In this document: piece after piece, positions 46,959 to 57,011 of the stretch
How the letters are laid out: each line of letters begins with the position of its first letter
Position numbering within the stretch: the first letter of the stretch is position 1
Source of the DNA: Tetrapyrgos nigripes
Taxonomy: Eukaryota > Basidiomycota > Agaricomycetes > Agaricales > Campanellaceae
Length of the DNA stretch: 64,000 nucleotides
NCBI GenBank assembly: GCA_013368315.1
Contig: JAACJM010000059.1
Coordinates: forward strand, 344,677-408,676
Direction: 5' to 3'
The notes under the pieces: generated by a model
Seen by the model: only the letters and a program-made list of their open reading frames with translations
What the model was told of the DNA's origin: nothing
Databases searched by the model: none
Made by a program: the position numbers and the translations under genes

Positions 46959-48891
46959 ATGGAACGTATCACAGCAGACAGCCCTCGCTTTTCTCACTAC
47001 TACCACCTTCACCAAGCTCTCTGGAGTAATGCGAAGACATCCACAGCTTTTCAGAAACAAATATACGACGTGGAAAATGTAGAAGCTCTTCGTTCTCGTA
47101 TTAGGGCATCAAACACGCATCCTGGCTTGTCAAAGGAACATCTCCAGAATGTCCGTCTCACAACCTACAAAACAACTCTCAATACATTCCGTTTGGAAGC
47201 CGACTCCAAAGCGTTCCTACAACCCACCGGGAAGTACCTCACAAAAGGAATCTTGATCAGAGAGTGGTTTGAAACTGCGTATGCGAGGATGCTCAGTCTT
47301 GCAGGTGCAGAAAAGCAGCGGTGTTTCGTGATTTCTGGCGGTACTGGTGTCGGTGCGTATACTGAAGTTCTGAACACTGACGCGTTTCTGACTTCTTTAC
47401 TCCAGGGAAAACACATTACCTGCAATATATTCTCCTTAGACGTCTTTTGGATGGAAAAGCGACTACCATTCAATTTGACCCGGCAAATATCTTCTGGTTC
47501 CGAGCAGATGGAGTGTTTGTCGTGCATAGTTGGAGTCACCCTGACTTGCTGTCCAACCTATTGACCAACACGCACCTTATACATTTGTTGGATGTCCAAC
47601 TGGGTCCGACGGACGTGGTGCTCCAGGCTGTGGGTGTAATGGTTGCTACATCATCTCCATGCGACCTTGCTTCGACCTACAAGTGGATGGATAGACAAGT
47701 GCCAACTGGATGCATACTCTGGACAGAACCTTTGACATGGGAGGAGACTTATGTCGTATGGTGAGTACAGTCACTCAGCTAAAGGTTATTGCTTGTCACC
47801 GACTTTGTCGCAGCAAACACTTTGCACCTCCATTCTTCAAGACCGAGGGTCTCGCCGACATAACCCGTGTTTTCCTCAAATACGGACCATCCGTCAGCGT
47901 CTGCCTTAATCTCGCCAACTCACCCTCTCGCGAAGTCGAGTACGAGCGCAACATCAGCATAGCTCTCAACTCCCTCAAGGAAACGTCGCACTGGCTACCT
48001 CTTCCCGACTCTGAAGGAGGCTACCCTCGGTACATTCCCTTCCTCTTCGGTATCTACCCTCCCGAAACTCCTTCCAAAGACCGTGACGACTCTACTCTCA
48101 ATCTCACCAGCCAATGCTTCCCTCTCAGTCCCTACATCGTCGAGCGGCTTTTCAACCTCGCACTCAAATTTAATCCATACCAGGGAAAAACGCTCCTCCA
48201 AGCTCTAACACGTAACTCTCGTACTAGAGACGCTGCAGAGCACTTTTTCGAGCTCGCCGTCCAGTATCGTCTACGCAAAGGGCTACAAGACCAAAAATCA
48301 CAGCACCAAAACTTTATCCTCAACCCTCTCCCCAACTCGAGCGATGGTCTTCCTACCAACTTCGTAGGATTTGACAATGGGTTGTCTCCCGAGGTCTATA
48401 CGTATATCCCTCTACCCGAGTTGCCAGAGGTGATCCAGCGCTACCCTGGCCGTCTCTTAACCCCATTCCAGACAACTTGGCCCAGCGTCAAACATTTCAT
48501 GGTCCGTTACCCCAACGACTCGGAATCCGAATTCGGTATTAGTAACTCGTTACCACCGGTGAAGGAACCCCATGTATACGTCGTTTATCCTACGCTCCAG
48601 GAGAATCCACCGGTACTGCCTGCATTCGAGTTGGAGAAGATTAGGAAGGCTATTCCAGAGGGATTCCTTGGGTTTAAGTGGGATAAGTGGTCTTTGATTG
48701 TTGTACAGCTTGAGGGGCAATCTGGGGAAGGGGTGAATGATTCGGCTGTGATATCTGGGGACGCTGGGGAGAAGAAGTTGGTGGAGGAGTGGACGAAAAG
48801 GCTAGAGCAGTTTACGATGACTGTTTCTGCTGATCAACTGTTTGATGTCCATATCGAGCAGAGGAGCGTCAGGTCGGGGGTTAAGCTCTGA
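46959..48891 (+). CDS. P-loop NTPase, Crinkler/RHS-like
   Basis: Exons 46959-47352, 47406-47760 and 47814-48891 join to 608 residues with no lesion. Splicing of the first intron creates a perfect Walker A motif, GGTGVGKT at residues 127-134, preceded by the hydrophobic strand CFVIS and followed by HYLQYILLRRLLDGK. The region after the third exon start (VFLKYGPSVSVCLNLA) resembles the helical part that follows the ATPase core in retrotransposon-hot-spot-like and Crinkler NTPases, a family expanded in agarics. The C-terminal half (from about 430) has no known domain. No signal peptide is seen. Role unknown: ATP binding is likely, and an inter-fungal or stress function is only a guess from the family. 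Confidence 0.7.
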
Positions 48892-49298
48892 GGCCTGGGC
48901 CTAGTCGACGTGTCGACGTATGCGTGCTGCAGCCTGCAGGCGTGGACTCTCCATATGCTATATTCATAACTGGAGTTCTGGGACGACGAGGCGTATGCTT
49001 GTCTAGTTTATTACTAAGTAATACTTCTATCTATCACTATCTATATCCTTGGCTTACCCTTACTCGTACACTATCTACACAGATAATTTTCCTCAGCTAC
49101 ATAGATAATACTTGACCTACGCAGCATGTTCCCTTCGGGTTGTTGAAGCAAAGAACTGAATGAGTGCAAGCCCCAGCACATTACACTGCTGGACCCCATG
49201 GATTGTTGCCCCTGGCGAGTGAATGGACCTTGCCATTGCGCCACTCAGATATCGCAAGAAATTGATTGTCTTCTCGTTGGGGTCTATGTATCACTATT
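48892..49298. other. intergenic
   Basis: 3' flank of the NTPase gene; nothing recognised. Confidence 0.4.
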
Positions 49299-49450
49299 CA
49301 CTGCGGACATGAGGCCACATACACACCGGGAATAACGATTGCGAAACCTTTGTAAAACGGTTCAATCTCGAAATCCGATTGGCTATTATCGTTTTACAAA
49401 GGTTGTGCAATCATTATTCACAGTGTGTATACGGCCTCATGTCCGCAGCG
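49299..49450. mobile_element. 152-bp CACTG-ended MITE
   Basis: CACTGCGGACATGAGGCC at the left end is mirrored by GGCCTCATGTCCGCAGCG at the right end, and the arms continue through GATTGCGAAACCTTTGTAAA and its inverted counterpart. ATT flanks both sides (49296-49298, 49451-49453). Its first eight bases equal those of the element at 45879, so the two belong to one CACTA-type family. It lies about 180 bases upstream of the MYND gene start. Confidence 0.8.
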
Positions 49451-49629
49451 ATTACTGCTTTGGGGCTTCCCCAAGTGCTTTATCTTGTCTTTTGTCTTCA
49501 TCCATAACTGGATCAAGGTCAAACAGTGCCACAGCGCGAAATCCTTATATACCTATACAGCCCTTTCTTGATCGATCCTGTCATAAAACATCCGTCGTTC
49601 CCGTCCAACCAGCTCTACTCTCTTTTGCA

Positions 49630-51756
49630 ATGGTATGTAACTCAGTGATCTTCCACGATTGTGAGCGGTCAGCTTACCTTAAGTCGTCCTAGATACCTGT
49701 GTTCTGGGGTTCTCGTACCGTGTCTTTGACCTGGGAAGAGAGTGAACAGCTCGTTAGCTATTATATCGAAGCCAGCTCAAATATACCCTCTACATCAGAA
49801 GCCTACCATCTTCTTCAATCCTGTCCTCCTTCAGTATCTTTCGATTTCTGCGACCCGAGCAAGCAGTGGCAGGACGCACTGTATGCACTCTCCATCACAT
49901 CACTTCTTTTCGAGTTCACGAGCTACGATGGTCAGACTGGGACAAAACCTTTTCCTCCTTCAGTGGCACAGAAAATCCAATCCGAATGGTCAAAAACCCT
50001 TTGTCCTTGGATTACTGCGTTTATCGAGGAATGCCTTCTACAACAACCTCCAAAACACCGAGTCTTTGCTTGGAAATTTAGAGAGCAGGTGTGCTGGACG
50101 ATTTCTGCTTTGGGCATCGTTGAAATGCTGTGCGAACCATCCCCTGGCTCAGTATCATTTGCCAGTCAACTTTTGACGGACACGCCCGAGTTTGTTCGTC
50201 TCTATGCTAGATTTTGGTTGTACCTCCTGGAAACCGAGCATCCGGCCGCAACGACTGCTGGATACTTCATCCGTGCAGTTGCGAATGCTTCTGAATCCTC
50301 TATCGAGGTGGAGGATCGTATTGCTCTCATTGCGGATATCCCAAAATCCATCAAGATCATGGTTCGCTATGTCACTGGTGGGGCTGGTGCGATGCCGCTG
50401 ACCTACGCTGCATTCTCCACGGTCATTGGGATCTTGTGTAGCATTGTCAGCGCACGAAGAGATGATTTCGTCCGAAGAACCGATGATTTACTCGCCCGAA
50501 AACTCATTCCTCGACTTTGTCGCTTCTTTAAACGACTCAGACCTATCAATGATTCGTCCTGGAGCCTCAAGATGAGGATGATCCTAACAGACAATTATAA
50601 AGTCATCGCGGAGAACTTGCTGCTATTGTTTGGATCTTTATTCGTCAGACGTGGTCCTCCTGCTGTTATCGCTGCTCTGAAGAGAGATCTCCTCCTTTCG
50701 ATAGCGCAAGCTTCATGGGTCTTCCATCTTCCGTTCCTAGATCCCGACGATGAACGGAACCGTCTTCAATTGGGATATCATTCCCTTGCCATTGTTCGAT
50801 TGTTGGGCGAGATTCACAGCTCATTCGTCTATCATGGTGTCTTCCACATGTTCATTGCTGCGCACAAGAGAGTTCTGTCCAAGTGTCCGGAATCCTTTAT
50901 CCAGTTCTGCATAACAGCTCAAGGACAACTTGAATCTCGCAGGCGCTCAGACTCAGAGTTCACTGTGATATATAGATTATGGACGGAAACGCATACTGTA
51001 GCTCACAAATTGCACGAAAGCTACCAGAGATTCAAGGAGGATCCATTCAGCAATGGATGTGCGAATCATCAGGCGAGTGAATATATGTACCTCTCAAATT
51101 TCAAGCCCGTTGAATTGCTAAAATCTGTTTGATGTGTGATTAGTGCCCGAATGAGCTGGGTAGTGCTGGACCAATTTCTGGCATGAAGAAGTGTTCACGA
51201 TGTCAAACTGCTGTATATTGCTCTAGAAACTGCCAGAAGGCTCACTGGCCAGAGCACCGCGAAGGCCAGTGCGATGAATGGTTTGAACAGGTATCGGAGG
51301 TAAGTTACCTGCCTTTCGAAATCAAGGTTTCATGCTAACTAACTTCCCAAACTCCAGCTTTCGCAGTTGGGCTTGCCTGTGGCATACACAACGCTAGATA
51401 AAGACTTCTTCCAGTTCCTAATTACAGAGGAATGGAACGAAAGGCAGGGTTTATTACACCGAATGCGTGGCAACTCCAGATCTCCGTCCCGGCCATCTTT
51501 CATGAGTCTCGACTTCAGATTTGGCTATAGACCGAAGGTGTCATTGAAAAGCTTCAGTGATTACAGGCGGATGGGTCAGGAAGATCCCTTTTTCCTTCCG
51601 GAGGAGGAATTGGATAAGATCTGGCAGGAGAGAAAGGAGAGTGGGTTTCAGCAAGTCAACGCTCATGCGATCTTCAAAGGCAACGGCTGCGAGGACAGAG
51701 TCTCGATAATCCTGATACTACAGGTCTCGAGTGACGCCGTTATACGGAGGCGATAA
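49630..51756 (+). CDS. MYND-type zinc-finger protein
   Basis: Exons 49630-49632 (the ATG alone), 49693-51072, 51144-51299 and 51358-51756 join to 645 residues. A long helical N-terminal region (about 450 residues, HEAT-like but not assigned) precedes a MYND finger: C457, C462, C478, C481 (KKCSRCQTAVYCSRNCQKAH), C487, C491, H499 and C504. MYND fingers bind proline-rich peptides in partner proteins. The intron inside the finger begins with GC (gcgagt at 51073), which splits the first from the second cysteine pair. The C-terminal 130 residues end VIRRR. Proteins with this layout are common in agarics; their partners are unknown. No lesion is seen. Confidence 0.85.
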
Positions 51757-51876
51757 TAAGTGTGACTTGGATAGCATTCAGGAAATAGTGTTGCGTCGTT
51801 TTGGTATTCCACTCGTATGATACAAACAATGGATAGGATACTCTATAAACATATATGTACGTATACAATTCTACAA

Positions 51877-53218
51877 TCACTTCTCATCCGCAAAAGGATA
51901 GTCTGTGTATCCCTTCCCACTCGTATCGCCACTAAGATAGAAGGTCGATCTGTCGTATGGTGTCATGGGAATGTTTTTTCTCGAATCGTTTGGGGAAGTC
52001 CGGCTATAAATCGAGAAAAAGTCAGACAAGTAGTCATGAGCAGAGTTTCAGAATCAAAATATCGTAGCATAAAACTCACATTCGAAATGAAATGCCGACC
52101 AAAGGCTATCAACTGTCCCTCCTTCGTCGCCTTGCTACGCTCGGCCTGCTTCAATGCCGTCTCGCGATCGTAGTTTCCAGCACTAATCATGGGTCGAGGG
52201 AGCCATATATCCCTTACAAAGTCGTTGGATTGGTTTACTTCTGAGCCCGGATCGGATTTTGAGCGATCGCCTTTCACGGCTGATTCGATAGCATGAATGT
52301 AGGCGAAGTCTTTATAGCGAGATTTAATTTCGGAAATAAGGTAAGAAAATGTTGGGATGGGGTCTTTCATACCAATGTTTGTCAAAATAATACGTCGTGC
52401 GGGTGTCAATTCATGAGAAAGGGCGATTTTTGACCCGGGAAACTCGCCTTGGAAAGTTGTCCACGGACCGATCCTGAGCCCAGTCTTCTCCTCTCCAACG
52501 GCATTGACGACTGCGTCGATCACTTCCAACGCAAACCTACACCTATTCTCCACGCTACCACCATACTCATCATTACGCTTGTTACTGACGTCTTGCAAAA
52601 ACTAATCAATCAAATATCCATTAGCCCCATGAACCTCTAAATCGTCGAATCCTGCTTTATTCACGGCATCAGACGCAGTGTACCGCAATACAAGACGAAC
52701 TCGTTGATCTCGTCTTTGGTGAGGGGTCTTGGACGAGGCTCTGGTTTAGCACAGAGAGGGATGTCGGAGGCACTGACGAGATCGAAAGAAGGATCAAGCT
52801 CTTTCAATGTTTGGACATCTGCCGTACGACCGAGGGCCCAGAGCTGGAGAAAGATGTAAGAACCTTTGGAATGGACAGCGTTGACAATCTGTGATGAAAT
52901 GTCAGGGAGACGCGTTAGAAACACGACAAGCCTCACTTCTTTCCAGGCAGAAATCTGTTCATCACTATAAGTCCCCGGCACATTTTCATAACCTCCCGCC
53001 TCGACTCTCTTAGCGACAAAGGTCGCTTCAGTTATCAATAGTGTTCCTGGAATATTACCACGCTGAGAGTAGTAGTCCTCCATCATCGGGTTTTGGGGAA
53101 TGTTCGTCTGCCTCGTAGATATAACCCGAGTGAGAGGGGCTAAGATGACCTGGTGCGCATGCTGCAGTGCACTGCATCGACCGACTTTTATGGGGGTAAA
53201 GAGACTCAGCGGAGGCAT
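51877..53218 (-). pseudogene. NADH:flavin oxidoreductase / old yellow enzyme, broken
   Basis: Starting at 53218 the minus strand shows LFTPIKVG, ILAPLTR, PGTLLITEATF and GGYENVPGTYSDEQISAWKE, then after an intron IVNAVHSKGSYIFLQLWALG, the FMN-barrel core of this family. Four lesions follow: a one-base frameshift near 52690, TAG for Gln in HGANGYLID-x-F near 52610, loss of the AG acceptor near 52373 (ATTGG where ATTAG is expected; the 78-base intron can be read through), and an extra A in a run near 51980, after which the C-terminus (SGKGYTDYPFADEK) is out of frame. The gene ends at 51877. These enzymes reduce activated alkenes with NAD(P)H. The lesions make a functional product unlikely unless they are sequencing errors. 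Confidence 0.75.
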
Positions 53219-53618
53219 ACCAGTTGAGATCTGGGTCGTTATAGAAAGTCTGTAAACGAGAAGTAATGCCAATCACGGCTATGATTAAAAGCTTTCGCAA
53301 AGAATTGGACGCCACCATGAACATCACTGCAGTATCCTCTTCAGCGAGAAATTTTCCCAACGGGCCTGACATCATCGTACCAACATGTGACGACGTCGAG
53401 TGGTTCTAAAGCAATAATAGAGGCCTCAGGCTGGAACATAGAGTACTCACAGTACTTATCCATCGATGAAATGAGTGCTCTGAGCAGGTAGGTGATGGTT
53501 GAGAAGAAAGACGTGAAAGGAACGTGACCGCGTCAGGGCGCGGAGTTTGAAAAAAGTTGATCGCAATTTTGACCATCAACCACCACAGCGCTAAGGCTCC
53601 ATCGGTATCCAGATATCC
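53219..53618. other. divergent promoter region
   Basis: 400 bases between the oxidoreductase pseudogene and the F-box gene. No TATA box or repeat stands out. An antisense open frame (to 53375) is most likely a shadow. Confidence 0.4.
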
Positions 53619-55119
53619 ATGCTACCTTCAGAGCTCACAGATGCTGTTATAGACTGCCTTCAAGACTACCCCTCAGATCTCCAAACATGCTCCCTCGTCT
53701 GCCATGACTGGCTTCCCCGGGCTCGTACCAATCTTTTTCATGATTTCACCTTTCCTCCGCACAACTCGACTCTTTCTTCCGACCCAGACTCCAAAAAGAC
53801 AAAAATGGCAGTCAAGGCTGTTGTAGACGTGATGACCAATATGATAGACCTGGCAACAAAGTTTGATCTTGGTTCCCCTATACCTGCCCTTGTCAAAAAC
53901 TTGACTGTAGATGGCAGGGGAAGCCGGGTTCTCCTAGATATCTATAACACCGGTTTCCTCAGTCAACTGCCTTTCACGGGTCTACTACACATCTCAATCT
54001 ATCATTGCGACAGCGAGACCTATGCGTACACTCCTTCTCAGCGTTGTTTGCAGCGAAAGTCTCTTGAAGGCTTGCTCGAGAAGAATCTACACTTGAAGTC
54101 ACTGGGAATCCGTAGGGTGTGGTTCGAGTGGATCGATGACCTACTTGGGATAGTGGAGGACTCGACAAATGTCTCTCATCCTCACTTTCGGTCTCTTACA
54201 TTGGACACCATCGATGTCGTTGAAATGGAGTCCGGAGCAGATCTGCACGTTCCATTGCCAATCAGTGCTTGGCAGAACCAGGGTGGTGTCATCGGATTGA
54301 ATCACGCTCACGGCGGTGCCCATGCGCATGTCAGCACAGGCCTTGTACATCTACCTGGCTCGTCAACGTACCTTCACATCTCCGAGCTGAAATTTTTGGG
54401 AAACATGCCATGGCTACCCATAGAATTACTCTGCACTCTCGCAAACAGACTTTTGGATTCTTCACACCCCCAGGACTCCGATCCCGAGATTGCAAAGCCT
54501 CATAGCATAGGCTCGGTTCATACTGTCAGCGTCTTTGACGTGAACACTTTGGATGCCTACGTCGGTATTTTCAGGACGTGGGGGGCCTCTATCAGTTGTT
54601 TGAAGGTGGAATTGAGGCCAGGTAGGCGTCATAGCTGTATCTCCACTGTCCTAATTACTAAACGAATGCGTCTGTTTCGCAGTGATAAACGACATGCACA
54701 GTCCTGACGCCGCGAAATCATTCCCAGTTCTCGACCATGTAACCCATCTCGAGTTGTACACCGATATCAAGACTCGCAAATACGACCTCAAACTCGAGGT
54801 CTTCACGTCCTGCATGTCCAAATTCCTTCCTCATTTCCCTCACTTGAAGAAGCTCTCGCTCGTGCGTGTGCCAGCTTCCGGTCACCGTGACTGGCGTACA
54901 GCTCGTTCCAGTTTGAGTAAAACGACTAGTAGGCTCGCATGGATAGAAGCGGACACGAACCATGATCAGGTCCTCGAAGATTTGTCAGAGGCTGAACTGC
55001 AGAAGGCGTTGGGGTTACTACGGCTTAGTGTGAAATTGGAGAAGTCTTTGAAGGAGATACTCGTGGAGTTGGACGAGCGCCGGAGTGGAATGAGTTTTGA
55101 GTACGCAATTGAAGATTAG
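53619..55119 (+). CDS. F-box protein
   Basis: Exons 53619-54621 and 54683-55119 join to 479 residues. Residues 2-45 form an F-box (LPSELTDAVIDCLQDYPSDL, then CSLVCHDWLPRAR), the motif that binds Skp1 in SCF ubiquitin ligases. The remaining residues contain irregular Leu-rich segments (LHISIYHC, LEGLLEKNLHLKSLGIRRVW, FRSLTLDTIDVVEM, LKKLSLVRVP) as in the divergent LRR-like tails of agaric F-box proteins, which select substrates. A His/Gly/Ala patch (HAHGGAHAH) near residue 235 is unusual. These genes are highly expanded in mushrooms; targets are unknown. No lesion is seen. Confidence 0.85.
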
Positions 55120-55265
55120 ACTTGGGTTAGAGGACTCGGCTTGAAATTATGAAGAGTTGGGGCTCCTTGGACTCACAGGACGGTCTTTTGGTGGGCAGAC
55201 CTTTGAATCGTCCATGCTGCGACTATATTTGGTCGCTGCTTTTCTCTAGATACCCTTTTCTTTCA

Positions 55266-56310
55266 ACTTCACCAGTATCGAGATTAGGCACGATGACTAC
55301 CAATAACAACTATTAGTATTACGACTATAACCAATGACTTGGAATCCTCCATAGCACCAGAAAACATTCAGCTCAGCTGTAGTTTACTTGTTAGGAATGA
55401 ATCTGAGTTGTGATGCGTACTAGTTGACTCACCACAAAACAAGAGAGTGATACAGGCTCAACTTAGTACCCTTCAGGTTTGCAGGTATCGTCGCAAAATA
55501 CGTCGCTAGCAGGAGACTTGCAAAGAGTGCATCGGCAGTAGAACTCGCATTGAGCTTGGTCGCAAGTAACATCTGCACACTTGTTCAAGCAGTCGGATAC
55601 GAGGCCAGCGCAAAGTGCGCGGCTCTAAAGAGAAAAAAGGAGAATGGTAAGGCGACGAAACGAAGGAGTCTTGGACACGGAGAGACTTGAACAGAGCACA
55701 CACCTCGAGAGCAGGAGAAGCATAGACAGCACCGGACAGACAGGCTGCGACGAAGGCGACGATCAAGCGGTATTGCATTTTCGATGAGAGGAGAAGTGTT
55801 ACTTGTGAGTCTTAAGTATGTGGACGTTTGTTCGGGTACTTATACCTCGGGAACCCAGGCCAATGGTCCCTGTCACAGGTGAGCCGAGAAATTTGAGCTT
55901 GAAGGAGATCCGGAGAGAATGAAAGGTATATTTTAGGTGAAACGTTTCGTGAAGGACACCATAATACAGATTCATATTGGATTCATACTTGAGTTTGACG
56001 TTTCTCGAATACTCGCCAACTCAGTAGTGGCAAGACAATTGCAAGACAAGACAGCCGCCCGGCATTTGCTGTATACCCCAGGGCCCTGCCACTCCCGCTG
56101 CCCGCACCTAACGCAACATACATATACAGGTCCGTATTCAATGACCCTGGATGGGCCCGACTTCTGACATTTGGGCCTTCGAGCTCAGGTACGAACTCCA
56201 GACAAGGCGGGAAGTAGACAGACATTCTACGTTCAAATAGAACTTCATTTCTCAACAGTCTCCGATATAGCCGATGTACCTGTGAACTTATGCAGTACTT
56301 ACATTCAACG
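55266..56310. repeat. duplicated segment, copy 2 (copy 1 at 34576-35880)
   Basis: It contains secreted-protein gene copy 2 with its flanks. It lacks the inverted insert present in copy 1, so it probably shows the older arrangement. It lies directly after the F-box gene in the opposite orientation. Confidence 0.85.
55463..55778 (-). CDS. small secreted 10-cysteine protein, copy 2
   Basis: Exon 1 (55704-55778) encodes the same signal peptide as copy 1 apart from one residue (GAVYA for GAAYA); exon 2 (55463-55624) gives a 78-residue precursor. Cysteine spacing equals that of copy 1 except that the first gap is seven residues rather than six. The block CADVTCDQAQCE is identical, whereas the C-terminal part differs (for example KSPASDVFCDDTCKPEGY). 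The intron has a pyrimidine tract interrupted by a run of T. It is likely secreted; function unknown. Faster change between the cysteines than in the signal peptide would fit an adapting surface, but the alignment is short. Confidence 0.8.
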
Positions 56311-57011
56311 GCCAGCTGGCAACTTGACCGTCAGCAATTGGAAATGCCCCAGACATCTTAAACGTCCGTGCACTCTTTCAGTGTTCCGCGGTTCCGTTGT
56401 GCAAGGAGTACTAGCCGAAACTGGATCGAAAATATGTCGGTGCGGGCCGCTGTATACAGAGGCAGGGTCCTCATCCCATTCCCCAAAAGTCTATTGAATT
56501 ATTGACTCTGAAGAGGCGGATGTGGGCGCCATGGACTGGGCACTGGTTCGTCGCTCGACGAAAGCTTGACGAGAGAAGGTGTTTGGTGCCGAGTCTGCCG
56601 TGATATTTTCCCGGAATCCGAATGGTGTGCTTGAGCTCAGAATCTATAAATACTAAGTAGGGGACGCGGCTGCTCCCCCAAAAGGATCGGGATTCTATAT
56701 TCGCTTGAAGACACTGCCTTCCATTGCCGCCAATGCCTGATGCCAGTGGCTTAAATATTTCCATGAGGACCACCCTAGACAGTAAGTTGGCCATGGGTCT
56801 CCATAGTAAAGCGCTGGAGATCCCGAAGAACGCTAAGGATACCACTTCCAGCAACCTCTGACGGTCTGACCCCTACCGCGATGGAGTTACCGCCACCCCC
56901 AGTCCCACCAAGCCTACTGACACTAAACGTCTTTAAAATAGTACGTGTATTGACAACAGCTAGATATACAATTACAACAAATTGAATAGCGAAGTAGTTG
57001 AGTATACAGTG
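56311..57011. other. intergenic, no gene recognised
   Basis: A minus-strand open frame at 56471-56854 has no family match and no exon context. The right end is the 3' flank of the peptidase gene. Confidence 0.4.

Noticed and set aside
53055..53375. 106-codon minus-strand open frame overlapping the oxidoreductase N-terminus
   Set aside because: It overlaps, in another frame, a region with clear old yellow enzyme similarity, and has no motif of its own.
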